Assembly: GCA_020049805.1 (NCBI GenBank)
Contig: JAGVLN010000026.1
Coordinates: forward strand, 1-51,591
Direction of reading: 5' to 3'
DNA from: Rickettsiales bacterium
GTDB lineage: Bacteria > Pseudomonadota > Alphaproteobacteria > Rickettsiales > JABSSG01
Length of the DNA: 51,591 nt
A program made the translations under genes and the position numbers. Positions 17,920 through 26,871 of the stretch are shown piece by piece; within the stretch, counting starts at the first letter, position 1; every line of letters starts with the position of its first letter. The notes under the pieces are model-generated. The model ran no database searches. It was not told the DNA's origin and was given only the letters and a program-made list of their open reading frames with translations.

Positions 17920-19740
17920 TTAATTTTTATACTGTTCAGCCATTTCGGCAAGTTCTAGCCACCTGAGTTCAAATTGTTCAAGTTCTGCCTTTTTCTTTTC
18001 AAAATTTTTAATAGTTTGATTGAATTTTCCAGGATCTTTATCAAATAAATTAGCGTCACTTAAAATAATATTTAATTGCTCAATTTCTTCATTAATTTTA
18101 TCTATTTTTCCAGGCAATAAATCCAACTCACGTTGCAAAGTATAAGTTAATTTGTTACTAACTTTAACTTGATCATTCTCAGATTTAGAGATTTGAGTAG
18201 GATTTTTACTCTTATTTAAACTAATTTTTTGAAAATCTTTATAATCACTATAACCACCAAAATAATCAATAATTTCTCCATCACCTTTAAAAACTAAACT
18301 TCTAGTGGTAATTCTGTCTAAAAATTCCCGGTCATGGCTAACGATTAGCATCGTGCTTTTACTACTGGTAAGTAATTCTTCTAAAATATCTAGCGTATCC
18401 ATATCTAGATCATTCGTCGGTTCGTCAAAAATTAAAAAATTCCCTGGATTTGCTAAAAGCTTGGCTAAAAGTAATCTGCTAGCTTCGCCGCCAGATAAGC
18501 TGGAAACCGGTGAATGTGCCTGCTTAGAATCGAACATAAAATTCTTAAGATAAGCCACCACATGCATGAATCTGTCATTCACCTTAATTTGATCACCGCC
18601 GTTCGGGCATAAAGTTTCCCATAGCGTTTTTTCAGGGTTAAGTAAATTGCGATTTTGATCAAAATAAGAAATTTCCAGATTAGCCCCCAACTTAATCTTA
18701 CCGCTATCAGGTTTAAGTTCTCCAGTAATTAATTTTAGAAAGCTGGATTTACCACTGCCATTGGCACCAATAATGCCAATACGTTCACCTTTAATAATCC
18801 TCATTGAAAAATTATTTAGAATTTCTTTGATTTGCTGCTCGTGAGAAAAGTTAAGTGAAACATTATTCATTTCCAGTACAATTTTGGCGCTATTCTTTTT
18901 ATTCAACTCATCAATTTTCAGAGTTTGGTTTTGTTTGTTTAATTCACTATTTTCATTTTTAAGCTTAGCGCGCAATTGGTGTAATTTTTCTAATCTTCCC
19001 TGATTACGCTTTCTACGGGCAGTAACACCGTAAGCTAGCCATGCATTTTCAGTATCTAATTGTTGATGTAATTTTTTAAGCTCAGCTATTTGTTGCTGCC
19101 TAATAATATCCGACCATTCATCAAAAAATTTGAAACCTTTATTATTACTATATATTTGGCGCTTATATAACCACCAGGTTCTGTTGGAAATATTATCCAG
19201 AAAACGTCGGTCATGGCTAATACAAATCACGCTGCCTTTATATTCATTTAAATATTGTTCCAGCCAAATAATGGATTCGATATCTAAATGGTTGGTAGGT
19301 TCATCCAAAAGTACAATATCAGGATTTTCAACTAATGATCTAGCCAAAGAAGCTCGGCGCTGCATACCTCCAGATAAATGTTTCATCAAACCTTTATTAG
19401 GAACTTTTAATTTTTCTAGAATTATATCTGCTAGATACCTATTCTCATCAGAATGTTTATCATTTAAAACATATTGATAGATAGTCTGCTCTTCAGGAAA
19501 AATAGTAGTTTGCGGTAAATAACCAACCTTTAAGCCAGGCTGAATAAAAATCTTGCCATCGGTTGCTTCAACTAGACCAGCAATTATTTTAAGCAAAGTA
19601 GATTTACCTGAACCGTTTTTACCAACCAAACACACCCGGTCATTTTTATATAGTTGCAGATTTAAATCAGCAAACAGCTCATCCTTGCCCAGACTTAGGC
19701 AGATGTCTTTAAGATACAATACTGGTGGTGTAGCAGACAT
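17920..19740 (-). CDS. uup: ABC-F family ATPase, Uup type
   Basis: 606 residues from the ATG at 19740. A TTG 13 codons further upstream is possible but adds residues not expected in the family, although neither start has a clear Shine-Dalgarno site. Two ABC cassettes lie in tandem without membrane segments: Walker A GKNGSGKST with signature LSGGMQRR, then GANGSGKSS with LSGGEASR. They are joined by a linker of charged helices and followed by a C-terminal coiled-coil (about 530-606), the layout of Uup/EttA-like proteins that act on ribosomes or DNA-linked processes. The C-terminal coiled-coil favours Uup. Confidence 0.92.
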   Translation of the reverse strand: MSATPPVLYLKDICLSLGKDELFADLNLQLYKNDRVCLVGKNGSGKSTLLKIIAGLVEATDGKIFIQPGLKVGYLPQTTIFPEEQTIYQYVLNDKHSDENRYLADIILEKLKVPNKGLMKHLSGGMQRRASLARSLVENPDIVLLDEPTNHLDIESIIWLEQYLNEYKGSVICISHDRRFLDNISNRTWWLYKRQIYSNNKGFKFFDEWSDIIRQQQIAELKKLHQQLDTENAWLAYGVTARRKRNQGRLEKLHQLRAKLKNENSELNKQNQTLKIDELNKKNSAKIVLEMNNVSLNFSHEQQIKEILNNFSMRIIKGERIGIIGANGSGKSSFLKLITGELKPDSGKIKLGANLEISYFDQNRNLLNPEKTLWETLCPNGGDQIKVNDRFMHVVAYLKNFMFDSKQAHSPVSSLSGGEASRLLLAKLLANPGNFLIFDEPTNDLDMDTLDILEELLTSSKSTMLIVSHDREFLDRITTRSLVFKGDGEIIDYFGGYSDYKDFQKISLNKSKNPTQISKSENDQVKVSNKLTYTLQRELDLLPGKIDKINEEIEQLNIILSDANLFDKDPGKFNQTIKNFEKKKAELEQFELRWLELAEMAEQYKN

Positions 19741-19830
19741 GAGGTAATTTAGTTTATTTGTTTCTTTTTTAGATGCCAATAAACTATACTAGTTTGTTTG
19801 TTTCTTATCAAGATTTGAGTAGAGAATTAA

Positions 19831-19925
19831 AATGGATTGCTTCATCGCATTAAAATGTTTCTCGTCGATGACATCTGCTACTATTGTCATTGCAAGGAGG
19901 TCTAAAATCCGACGAGGCAATTCAT
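19831..19925. repeat. Palindromic repeat copies 6a (inverted) and 6b (R)
   Basis: 6a (19831-19872) reads as the reverse complement of R (GGATTGCTTCATCGC ... CGTCGATGAC), the only clear full R in that orientation outside the R' halves. 6b (19885-19925) is a diverged forward R. Together they form an inverted pair between uup and pccA. Confidence 0.7.
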
Positions 19926-19940
19926 TTACCAGTTATTTAA

Positions 19941-21932
19941 CTAAATCTCGAAATCAATCAGCACCGTATTAACCGCCACGTGATCTTTCTCATTTACATG
20001 AATCGTGCCAATCTTAGCAGGGTGTTCAGCGCAAATCACATTTTCCATTTTCATGGCTTCGATAATCACCAATTTTTGCCCAGCTTTAACTTCATCTCCA
20101 GGGTTAACAAAAACCTTAACCACCATACCAGAAAGCGGCGCTACTAAATTTGGTTGGATTTTATCTTTATTAGCAACAGGCATGAATTGCTCTAACTCAG
20201 CAACGCGTGGTGATCTAATATAAACAATAACTTCACGGCCAGCATAAGTTAATTTATAGCCATTTAATAATGGCTCAATTCTTACATTAACTGTCTGGTT
20301 ATTAACTGTACCACGAAAAAGGCTAGCGCCAATTCCCCAATTACTGCGCACATAAATTCGGTTACGTTCATAGCGAATATTATAGCCATCAGCCACTGGC
20401 TTAATAATGATTGGGTATAATTCATTATCAATATTTACTACCCATCTTGTACCAACTTTACTAGCATATTTATCGCCTAAAGAAGCAGCCCTTATAGCTT
20501 CAGTCATATGGACATGAGTGGCAACCCCAAGGAAAATTAAGGTAGTTTCAGAAGTAATTTCAGCTCCTAAGAATCCGTCTGGATATTCTTCATCAATAAA
20601 TTTGGTAGAAATATTGCCATCAATAAAGCGCGGATTTTGCATAATAGCTTCAAGAAAGCTAATATTATGAGATATGCCCAAAATTACGTACTCACTTAAA
20701 GCTTGGCGCATTAATTCTATAGCTTCCATTCGTGTGGGTGCGTAAGTACATAGTTTAGAAATCATTTGATCATAGAACATACTAACTTCACCGCCTTCAG
20801 CTACGCCACTATCCACTCTTATTTTAGAGTTTTTTGGTGGTTCAATATAACCGGTAATTCGGCCACTAGAAGGTAAAAAGCCACGAGCAGGGTCTTCAGC
20901 ACAAATTCTTGATTCAATAGCCCAGCCATTTGGTTTTAAATCATCTTGTTTAAAGCTTAGTTTTTCACCAGCTGCTACTAAAATCATTTGTTCGACTAAG
21001 TCAATATTATAAACAAGCTCGGTGACGCAATGCTCCACTTGCAGTCTAGTATTCATTTCCATGAAGTAGAAATTTTGATTTTTATCAACAATAAATTCAA
21101 CTGTACCTACTGAGTAATAATTAATTTCTTTTACTAACTTCAAAGCTTGTTTATACATAGCTTTACGAGTTTTATCACTGATAAATGGGCTTGGTGCTTC
21201 TTCGATAACCTTTTGATGATGGCGCTGAATTGAGCATTCGCGCTCTCCGATACATAAAGCATTACCAAATTTATCGGCTAATACTTGAATTTCAATATGG
21301 CGAGGATTTTCGATATATTTTTCAAGGAAAACTCGAGAATCACTAAAACTATTTCTGGCTTCATTAGAAGCTGATTCAAATGAATCGATCATTTCATCAG
21401 CGCTTCTTACCACTCTCATTCCACGGCCACCGCCGCCAGCAGCAGCTTTAACAATCACTGGAAAGCCTAATTTCTGTGCAATTTTTGTAGCAGTTTTGGC
21501 ATCATTAATTACTCCTAAGTAGCCAGGAACTGTATTAACGCCAGCTTTTTCAGCAATTTTTTTAGCTTCAATCTTATCACCCATAGCTTTAATTGCTTCA
21601 GGGCTAGGGCCAAGTAAAGTCACTTTTTCATGCCGTAATGCAAGGGCAAAAGTAGGATTTTCTGATAAGAACCCATAACCAGGATGTACAGCTTGTGCAC
21701 CCGTTTTTCTAATTGCAGAGATTATGTGATCAATCGATAGATAACTGTCAGTAGCAGGAGAATTACCGATAAAAACAGCTTCATCAGCCATGCTTACATG
21801 TAAAGAATTAGTATCAGATTCAGAGTAGACAGCAACAGATTTTATACCCAGTTTTTTTAATGTTTTTATTATTCGTACCGCGATTTCGCCACGGTTAGCA
21901 ATTAATATTTTATCAAATAATTTTTTCTGCAT
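19941..21932 (-). CDS. pccA: Propionyl-CoA carboxylase, biotin-containing alpha subunit
   Basis: 663 residues from the ATG at 21932, preceded by GAGAGA; a TTG four codons upstream is less likely. Order: biotin carboxylase (start KILIANRGEIAVRII, ATP-grasp with AAAGGGGRGMR, EMNTRLQVEH near residue 290), a linker/BT domain, and a C-terminal biotinyl domain with the attachment motif EAMKMEN, the biotinylated Lys 35 residues from the C-terminus. It forms the alpha6beta6 enzyme with PccB, encoded 8 nt upstream, and carboxylates propionyl-CoA to methylmalonyl-CoA. An acetyl-CoA preference cannot be excluded from sequence alone. Confidence 0.93.
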   Translation of the reverse strand: MQKKLFDKILIANRGEIAVRIIKTLKKLGIKSVAVYSESDTNSLHVSMADEAVFIGNSPATDSYLSIDHIISAIRKTGAQAVHPGYGFLSENPTFALALRHEKVTLLGPSPEAIKAMGDKIEAKKIAEKAGVNTVPGYLGVINDAKTATKIAQKLGFPVIVKAAAGGGGRGMRVVRSADEMIDSFESASNEARNSFSDSRVFLEKYIENPRHIEIQVLADKFGNALCIGERECSIQRHHQKVIEEAPSPFISDKTRKAMYKQALKLVKEINYYSVGTVEFIVDKNQNFYFMEMNTRLQVEHCVTELVYNIDLVEQMILVAAGEKLSFKQDDLKPNGWAIESRICAEDPARGFLPSSGRITGYIEPPKNSKIRVDSGVAEGGEVSMFYDQMISKLCTYAPTRMEAIELMRQALSEYVILGISHNISFLEAIMQNPRFIDGNISTKFIDEEYPDGFLGAEITSETTLIFLGVATHVHMTEAIRAASLGDKYASKVGTRWVVNIDNELYPIIIKPVADGYNIRYERNRIYVRSNWGIGASLFRGTVNNQTVNVRIEPLLNGYKLTYAGREVIVYIRSPRVAELEQFMPVANKDKIQPNLVAPLSGMVVKVFVNPGDEVKAGQKLVIIEAMKMENVICAEHPAKIGTIHVNEKDHVAVNTVLIDFEI

Positions 21933-21952
21933 TATGTCTCTCAATTAATAAC

Positions 21953-23488
21953 TTATAGTGGTAGGTTATCGTGTTTACGCCAAGGTTTGTCAACCTTTTT
22001 ATTAGCTAACATACTTAAAGCGCTACATAATTGCCAGCGAGTATTTTGTGGACGCACTATATCATCAATATACCCTCTACCTGCAGCTGCGAATGGTGAA
22101 GTAAATTTTTCTTTATATTCTTCAATTTTTTTATTAAGTTCTTCTTCGTTTAAATTATCTTTTTTGTACAGGATTTCGACAGCCCCTTTAGCCCCCATTA
22201 CAGCAATTTCTGCATCTAACCACGCATAATTTAAGTCACCACGTAAATGCTTAGAATTCATTACTATATATGCACCACCGTAAGCTTTACGTGTAATTAG
22301 AGTAATTTTTGGCACAGTAGCTTCGGCGTAAGCATATAATAATTTTGCACCATGTTTGATAATACCGTTATGCTCTTGTGAAACTCCTGGTAAAAACCCT
22401 GGCACATCAACTAAGGTGATTAAAGGTATATTAAATGCATCGCAAAATCTAATGAATCTGGCTCCTTTAAGCGAAGCGTCAATATCTAAACATCCAGCTA
22501 AACTCATAGGTTGATTAGCTACTATACCTACGGTTTTTCCTTCCATAGTAGCCAAACCAACAATAAGATTTTTGGCATAATCCTGATGAATTTCAAAAAA
22601 ATCACCTTCATCAACGATACTATATATAAGTTCCTTCATATCATAAGGTTTAGAAGAATCTTTAGGAATAAGAGTGGTTAAAGACATATCAACTCGATCA
22701 GCAGGGTCGTTAGTTTGTCTTACTGGAACTGATTCACGATTAGAAAGTGGTAGAAAATTAAATAATCTTCTAGTTTGTAATAAAGCATGAATATCATTTT
22801 CAAAAGCTGCATGAGCTACGCCGGTTTTAACACTATGAGTATAAGCGCCACCAAGTTTTTCTTGAGATACATTTTCATGAGTCACAGTTTTTACTACATC
22901 TGGGCCAGTTACAAACATATAAGAATTATCTTGAACCATAAAGATAAAATCAGTTAACGCTGGTGAATAAACTGCGCCGCCAGCACAAGGGCCCATAATT
23001 AATGAAATTTGTGGAATGATTCCTGAGCAATCTACATTGCGTTGAAAAATTTCGCCAAATCCGCCTAAAGAATCAACACCTTCTTGAATCCTAGCGCCAC
23101 CAGAATCATTAATTCCAATAACTGGTGCGCCCACTTTAAGAGCCATGTCCATAATTTTGCAAATTTTTTGAGCATTAGTCTCGCTTAATGAGCCACCTAG
23201 CACTGTGAAATCTTGGCTATAAACAAATACTTGCCTACCGTTAATTCGACCATTTCCGGTAACAACACCATCTCCAGGAATAGTAGAAGAGGCCATATCA
23301 AAGTTAGTACAGCGATGTTCAACTAACATGCCGAATTCTTCAAATGAGTCAGGATCTAATAAAACTTCAATTCGTTCTCTTGCAGTGAGTTTGCCTTTTG
23401 CATGATGAGCTTCAATTCTTTTTGCTCCTCCACCCATTAAAGCTGCGCCGCGCTTTTTAGCCAAGGTTTGTTCTATTGATGATGTCAT
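21953..23488 (-). CDS. pccB: Propionyl-CoA carboxylase, carboxyltransferase beta subunit
   Basis: 511 residues, the normal PccB length, made of two crotonase-fold carboxyltransferase domains. Recognisable parts: [19 protein letters not shown], the [15 protein letters not shown] oxyanion region, [16 protein letters not shown], and [28 protein letters not shown] near residue 370. It transfers the carboxyl from carboxybiotin to propionyl-CoA. It is first in the pccB-pccA operon. The 392 bp upstream hold only repeat 7 and a predicted promoter for the divergent GTA genes. Confidence 0.95.
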   Translation of the reverse strand: MTSSIEQTLAKKRGAALMGGGAKRIEAHHAKGKLTARERIEVLLDPDSFEEFGMLVEHRCTNFDMASSTIPGDGVVTGNGRINGRQVFVYSQDFTVLGGSLSETNAQKICKIMDMALKVGAPVIGINDSGGARIQEGVDSLGGFGEIFQRNVDCSGIIPQISLIMGPCAGGAVYSPALTDFIFMVQDNSYMFVTGPDVVKTVTHENVSQEKLGGAYTHSVKTGVAHAAFENDIHALLQTRRLFNFLPLSNRESVPVRQTNDPADRVDMSLTTLIPKDSSKPYDMKELIYSIVDEGDFFEIHQDYAKNLIVGLATMEGKTVGIVANQPMSLAGCLDIDASLKGARFIRFCDAFNIPLITLVDVPGFLPGVSQEHNGIIKHGAKLLYAYAEATVPKITLITRKAYGGAYIVMNSKHLRGDLNYAWLDAEIAVMGAKGAVEILYKKDNLNEEELNKKIEEYKEKFTSPFAAAGRGYIDDIVRPQNTRWQLCSALSMLANKKVDKPWRKHDNLPL

Positions 23489-23675
23489 GATTTTCTCGTT
23501 AATTGTTTAAGCAATTATTGCATTATCGAAATTTATAATGATTAGCGTTAATTAAATTAAAAATTAAAGGATTAATTTAAAGCAAATGTTAGATACTGTC
23601 AACTCTAAAGCCTCCATACCAACTCTGCCATTGCGATGAGGTGCCCCATTCTCTTTCATCATTATTCCCAACTAT

Positions 23676-23715
23676 CGTCATTGCGAGGAGCATTCTTATG
23701 CGACGAAGCAATCCA
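23676..23715 (+). repeat. Palindromic repeat copy 7 (R)
   Basis: A consensus R, CGTCATTGCGAGGAGC ... GCGACGAAGCAATCCA. It lies in the 392-bp pccB/gp8 intergenic region, just upstream of the predicted GTA promoter. Confidence 0.88.
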
Positions 23716-23740
23716 TCTCAAAAATCTTTGCCTCGGTTAC

Positions 23741-23770
23741 TTGACAAACTGGATTTGGCCATGATATTTT
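23741..23770 (+). promoter_or_regulatory. Predicted promoter for GTA gp8-gp9
   Basis: Perfect TTGACA (23741-23746), 18-bp spacer, TATTTT (23765-23770), 111 nt ahead of gp8. The leader between contains a short hairpin around TGCCTCTTTAAGGCA. Consensus match only. Confidence 0.5.
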
Positions 23771-23880
23771 TCTAAAATTGGTAAGTGCTATGTCCTATTT
23801 ACCAAATTCTCCTATAATTTTTATTATCAAACACTTGTCTATGCCTCTTTAAGGCAGCTTAACCCTTAAATATTATTTTT

Positions 23881-24321
23881 ATGCCACAGTCAAAAGAAAA
23901 TCCTTTTGCCAATAATATTATTTGGCAAGTGCAACGTTATTTATATCAAACTTTAAAAAACAATCCGCAACTTAACCAAGATAAACTATCAATTTTCCAT
24001 CAAATTCCTAAGAATACGCCTTTTCCTTATATTTACTTGGGTAAATTTATGGTGATGGATAATTCATTAAAAACTGTTACGCGTTTACAATTATATAATG
24101 ATATTCATCTTTATTCCCAAACCAATACTCTGCAAGAAATCTTATCTTGGGCAGAGATAATAAAACAAACCCTAACCAAGAGTGATGTTTTCTTAGAAAA
24201 TTGCCATATTGGCGAAATTAATTTTAAGCAAATGGAGTTAGACATTATGAATGATGCCAAAATTTATCGAGTGATTAGTAAATTTAAATTATTAGTCGAA
24301 GAAATTTATAATAAGGAGTAA
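23881..24321 (+). CDS. GTA tail terminator gp8 (DUF3168 family)
   Basis: 146 residues. Resembles the DUF3168 tail-completion proteins equivalent to Rhodobacter capsulatus GTA gp8: a helical start (IIWQVQRYLYQTLKNNP), a TPFPYIYLGKF strand, a LQLYNDIHLYSQTNTLQEIL motif, and ending MNDAKIYRVISKFKLLVEE. In GTA particles it caps the tail tube and joins it to the head connector. The ATG has no obvious Shine-Dalgarno sequence. It is followed 3 nt later by gp9, an order conserved in alphaproteobacterial GTA clusters. Family call is from pattern, so moderately sure. Confidence 0.82.
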   Translation: MPQSKENPFANNIIWQVQRYLYQTLKNNPQLNQDKLSIFHQIPKNTPFPYIYLGKFMVMDNSLKTVTRLQLYNDIHLYSQTNTLQEILSWAEIIKQTLTKSDVFLENCHIGEINFKQMELDIMNDAKIYRVISKFKLLVEEIYNKE

Positions 24322-24324
24322 CTT

Positions 24325-24768
24325 ATGGTAGCTCAAAATGGTTCTTTGGTTTTATTAAAAATTGGTCGGGGTCTGTCACCAGAACAATATATTACTATCG
24401 GCGGTATGCGGACCACTAAATTTTTACTTAACAATCAAATCATCGATTCTAGCCATAAAGAATCTGGTAAGTGGCGTCAACTTCTATTCGATGCAGGAAT
24501 CAGTTCTGTAACCATTGCTGGTTCTGGTATTTTTACTGATGCTCAATCTGAAATTATCCTTAGGCAACATGCTTTTGCCAATAAACCGGCGAATTTTTTA
24601 CTATGTTTTGGAAATGGAGATATTTTAACTGGCATATTTATTATTAGTTCTTATGAACGAATAGGAAATTACGCTGAAGAAGAAGGATATAATTTGACCT
24701 TAGAAAGTGCTGGTGAAATTCTATATACTAGCAAAGGTGAATCCTTAGCTAAATTACCTACTTTGTAA
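24325..24768 (+). CDS. GTA major tail tube protein gp9 (TP901-1 type)
   Basis: 147 residues. A mostly beta protein of the phage TP901-1 major-tail family, equivalent to GTA gp9, which polymerises into the tail tube. The start MVAQNGSLVLLKIG, the GGMRTTKFLLNNQIIDSS segment, the SGKWRQLLFDAGISSVTIAGSG turn and the C-terminal ESAGEI fit that family. AAGGAG precedes the ATG. An AT-rich perfect hairpin follows 35 nt after the stop. Confidence 0.87.
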   Translation: MVAQNGSLVLLKIGRGLSPEQYITIGGMRTTKFLLNNQIIDSSHKESGKWRQLLFDAGISSVTIAGSGIFTDAQSEIILRQHAFANKPANFLLCFGNGDILTGIFIISSYERIGNYAEEEGYNLTLESAGEILYTSKGESLAKLPTL

Positions 24769-24802
24769 ATAAATTAATAATAAATAGGAAGAAAGATTTA
24801 AG

Positions 24803-24826
24803 AAAAGTAAAAATTCTTTTACTTTT
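24803..24826 (+). terminator. AT-rich hairpin after gp9
   Basis: A 10-bp perfect stem, AAAAGTAAAA / TTTTACTTTT, with a 4-nt loop. It is weak in GC but U-rich at the 3' side, a plausible end for the gp8-gp9 transcript. The next promoter starts only 4 nt later. Confidence 0.5.
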
Positions 24827-24829
24827 GCC

Positions 24830-24858
24830 TTGACAAATACTAAAACTTATGATAGAAA
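24830..24858 (+). promoter_or_regulatory. Predicted promoter of a small RNA
   Basis: TTGACA (24830-24835), exactly 17 bp, TAGAAA (24853-24858). This is the best -35 match in the region and is followed within 100 nt by a strong terminator but no credible ORF. Confidence 0.55.
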
Positions 24859-24864
24859 GAGGGT

Positions 24865-24952
24865 GTGTTTTTAATCACCAAATGATTGAAACAACAAGTT
24901 GTCTCCTCTGATAGGCCTGTGTATACCTCCATTTACACGGGCCTATTTTTTT
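24865..24952 (+). ncRNA. Putative small RNA of about 88 nt between gp9 and gp6
   Basis: Bounded by the promoter at 24830-24858 and a 13-bp hairpin plus T-run. The longest ATG frame inside codes only nine residues, without a ribosome site, so a non-coding transcript is more likely. It does not look like 4.5S, 6S or tmRNA. Alternatively it is a leader/attenuator of the downstream gp6 unit, though the terminator would then have to be read through. No known RNA family was recognised. Confidence 0.45.
24911..24952 (+). terminator. Strong Rho-independent terminator
   Basis: ATAGGCCTGTGTA (24911-24923) pairs with TACACGGGCCTAT (24934-24946): a 13-bp stem with one G-U wobble, a 10-nt loop, and a run of seven T (24946-24952). 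Confidence 0.85.
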
Positions 24953-25029
24953 ATCTATATACGTCCTATACCAATTTTCTCTAAATCGAATCATCTCTTA
25001 ATTTTTTCATCTAAATCAACATTATCCAT

Positions 25030-25293
25030 ATGAAAACTCGAACTCGTTCTACGATTAAAGATTATTATATGAACCGTTTAATTGACCATGGAATTTCCCG
25101 GCAATTAGCAGGCATTATAATCGAAACTATCAATAATTTTACTAAAAATAAATCTCAAAAATTTGCAACTAAATCGGATATTACGGTGTTGCGTCATGAA
25201 ATTGAAAAACTAGAAATGCGTATGATTATCAAGCTTGGCACAATGATGGCTTTTTGGGCCAGTGTTCTAGCTTCATTAATTAAATTAACTTAA
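25030..25293 (+). CDS. Small coiled-coil protein with C-terminal membrane helix, GTA-linked
   Basis: 87 residues. A basic N-terminus (MKTRTRSTIK) is followed by a helix, then KSDITVLRHEIEKLEMRM, a short coiled-coil in the style of DUF1640-like proteins, and a terminal hydrophobic helix (about 70-86). It lies 11 nt upstream of gp6 in the same direction, so it is probably co-transcribed. No counterpart is known to me in the Rhodobacter GTA cluster. It could be a membrane-anchored accessory factor, or an unrelated insertion; I cannot decide. Confidence 0.6.
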   Translation: MKTRTRSTIKDYYMNRLIDHGISRQLAGIIIETINNFTKNKSQKFATKSDITVLRHEIEKLEMRMIIKLGTMMAFWASVLASLIKLT

Positions 25294-25304
25294 GAGGAGG
25301 AAAC

Positions 25305-25847
25305 ATGAATATTAACAACACAACAATTTTAAGCCGTGGCGAACAACAAATTATTACCCTAGATCAAGTAAAGCATTATTTACGTCTTGATGCTAATGAT
25401 TCGGATGAAGATAAAATACTCCATTCAATGATGGCTGCATCCGTATTAATGGCTGAAAAATATTTAGGTTTTTGCCTTAGTACGCAAGAAGTCGAACAAA
25501 TTACAGTTGATTTTTGCGGTAGCTCTATTCCATTAAAATACTGGCCTATAATTAAGCTCGAGAAAGTTTTTCTTAGGAATGAAGATAAAAGCAAAAAAGA
25601 TCTTGAAAAAGACTTATATTTCTTAAATGAACGCCATAAACAAGTAGAGTTAGTTGTGCCATTTATAAGTAAGGCTATAGGTGTGCATTATTATGCTGGT
25701 TATGAGGATGCATCTATTATCCCTGAACCAATAAAGCTGGGAATTCTGAATCATATATCCAGTATGTATGATAATCGCCACCTTTCAAGCTTACCTCAAG
25801 CTAGCCTTATTCTTTACGCTCCTTATCGCAACATTCGCTTAAATTAA
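25305..25847 (+). CDS. GTA head-tail connector gp6
   Basis: 180 residues of the phage gp6-like head-tail connector family, which forms the adaptor ring under the portal. The characteristic opening ITLDQVKHYLRLDANDSDEDKIL (residues 18-40), then MAASVLMAEKYLG, the LKYWPIIKLEKV strand after a hydrophobic turn, and the C-terminal helix ending LILYAPYRNIRLN all fit. A very strong AAGAGGAGG ribosome site precedes the ATG. In the standard GTA order gp6 precedes gp7-gp8-gp9; here it follows gp9. Confidence 0.88.
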   Translation: MNINNTTILSRGEQQIITLDQVKHYLRLDANDSDEDKILHSMMAASVLMAEKYLGFCLSTQEVEQITVDFCGSSIPLKYWPIIKLEKVFLRNEDKSKKDLEKDLYFLNERHKQVELVVPFISKAIGVHYYAGYEDASIIPEPIKLGILNHISSMYDNRHLSSLPQASLILYAPYRNIRLN

Positions 25848-25900
25848 ATAATAAGTAGCTAAATGCCAATTATTATGTTAATTAGTGATCATAGTTATTA

Positions 25901-26251
25901 ATGAAAACATTTATGTCAAACCAAGCTACTGTAAATGAAACAAAATCATCTGAATTAACTTTTTCTGGATATGAAGTATGCTGCCCTAATGGTAGTCTTG
26001 CATGCAGATTGACTATGTGGTCTAGTAATCTAATTATTGGTTCAGGTACGTTTAAAGTGTTTTCTTCTTTGTTATTAAACCCTAAAGCAGGCAGTGTTCT
26101 AGATAATCATCCAGAAGCTTTGCCTTTGGCTATAGGCTTTGTACCTGGGATAACAGCTACTGGTTTAATGCTTGAGTGTATAGTAATGCAGCATATTTTT
26201 TCAGATCAAGATTTAGCTGGAAAGGTGAATGAAGATAAATCAGAGCTGTAA
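25901..26251 (+). CDS. Hypothetical protein, 116 aa
   Basis: Unrecognised. No clear ribosome site; a second in-frame ATG lies four codons in. It has a polar N-terminus, four cysteines, and two moderately hydrophobic stretches (about residues 38-60 and 74-97) that could be membrane helices. It sits between gp6 and the frameshifted gp7 and could be an unknown accessory or a chance frame. Confidence 0.4.
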   Translation: MKTFMSNQATVNETKSSELTFSGYEVCCPNGSLACRLTMWSSNLIIGSGTFKVFSSLLLNPKAGSVLDNHPEALPLAIGFVPGITATGLMLECIVMQHIFSDQDLAGKVNEDKSEL

Positions 26252-26292
26252 AATTACCCATTATTAATTACCTATCGTCATTACGCTATTTC

Positions 26293-26485
26293 CGTCATTT
26301 CGAGGAGGGCATCCGCCCGACGAAGCAATCCATATATACCTTATAAATGCATTCCTTACTTGATTGGAATATGGATCGCCGCGGTCGCTTTTCTCTCTCC
26401 CGATTACGAGTGATAACCGCATTACGCTAGGCGCTTACCACTTTCCGTCATTGCGAGGAGCATTCTTATGCGACGAAGCAATCCA
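26293..26485 (+). repeat. Palindromic repeat composite 8 (R - degenerate R' - R)
   Basis: R (26293-26333) has the self-complementary core GGGCATCCGCCC. A worn R' begins TGGATCGCCGCGG (26372 on) and has lost its palindromic centre. A consensus R (26446-26485) follows, ending 28 nt before the gp7 start codon. Confidence 0.85.
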
Positions 26486-26513
26486 CCTTTAATTGTATAT
26501 ATAAGGAAATTAA

Positions 26514-26871
26514 ATGAATCTAACATCTATTTTAGCAAGTAAAATTATTATTGAAGAAGCAAAACAAGTTTTTGATGAGGGAGGGGGGATTTAGTCAAAT
26601 TTGGCAAGTTAAATACCAATGTTGGGCAAAAATGGAATCGCTATTTAATCGTCGTTTAATTGGTAGTGAAGTAGCATTAGCTAAAAGAGTTGTAAGTAGT
26701 AATTTCTACCAATTTACAATAAGATATAAGCCGGATCTAAACCAAAACATGAGAATTAGATATAATAATCAAGTTTTTGCTATAATCAAAATTATTGATA
26801 GTTTTAACCGTAAAAATTTTTTGAGAATAGTTGCTGAAGAAATATTAGAACCGATAACTATTGGCTCATAG
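26514..26871 (+). pseudogene. GTA head closure protein gp7, frameshifted at a G6 run
   Basis: From ATG 26514 (AAGGAA just upstream) the frame reads MNLTSILASKIIIEEAKQ, then VFDEGGG, and stops at a TAG at 26592. The +1 frame continues FSQIWQVKYQCWAKMESLFNRR... to 26871, ending VAEEILEP. Joined, DEGGGFSQIW...WAKMESL matches the DExGG...W...WA.IE.L pattern of phage head closure proteins, equivalent to GTA gp7. Removing one G from the six at 26583-26588 restores one frame of about 118 residues. It may be a true inactivating indel, a homopolymer sequencing error, or a slippery frameshift site. Its end overlaps the convergent protease gene by 14 bp. Confidence 0.75.

Noticed and set aside
23489-23675. 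Possible extra gene in the 392-bp pccB/gp8 space
   Set aside because: Only repeat 7, a predicted promoter and a weak hairpin are visible; no frame with a start and useful length.
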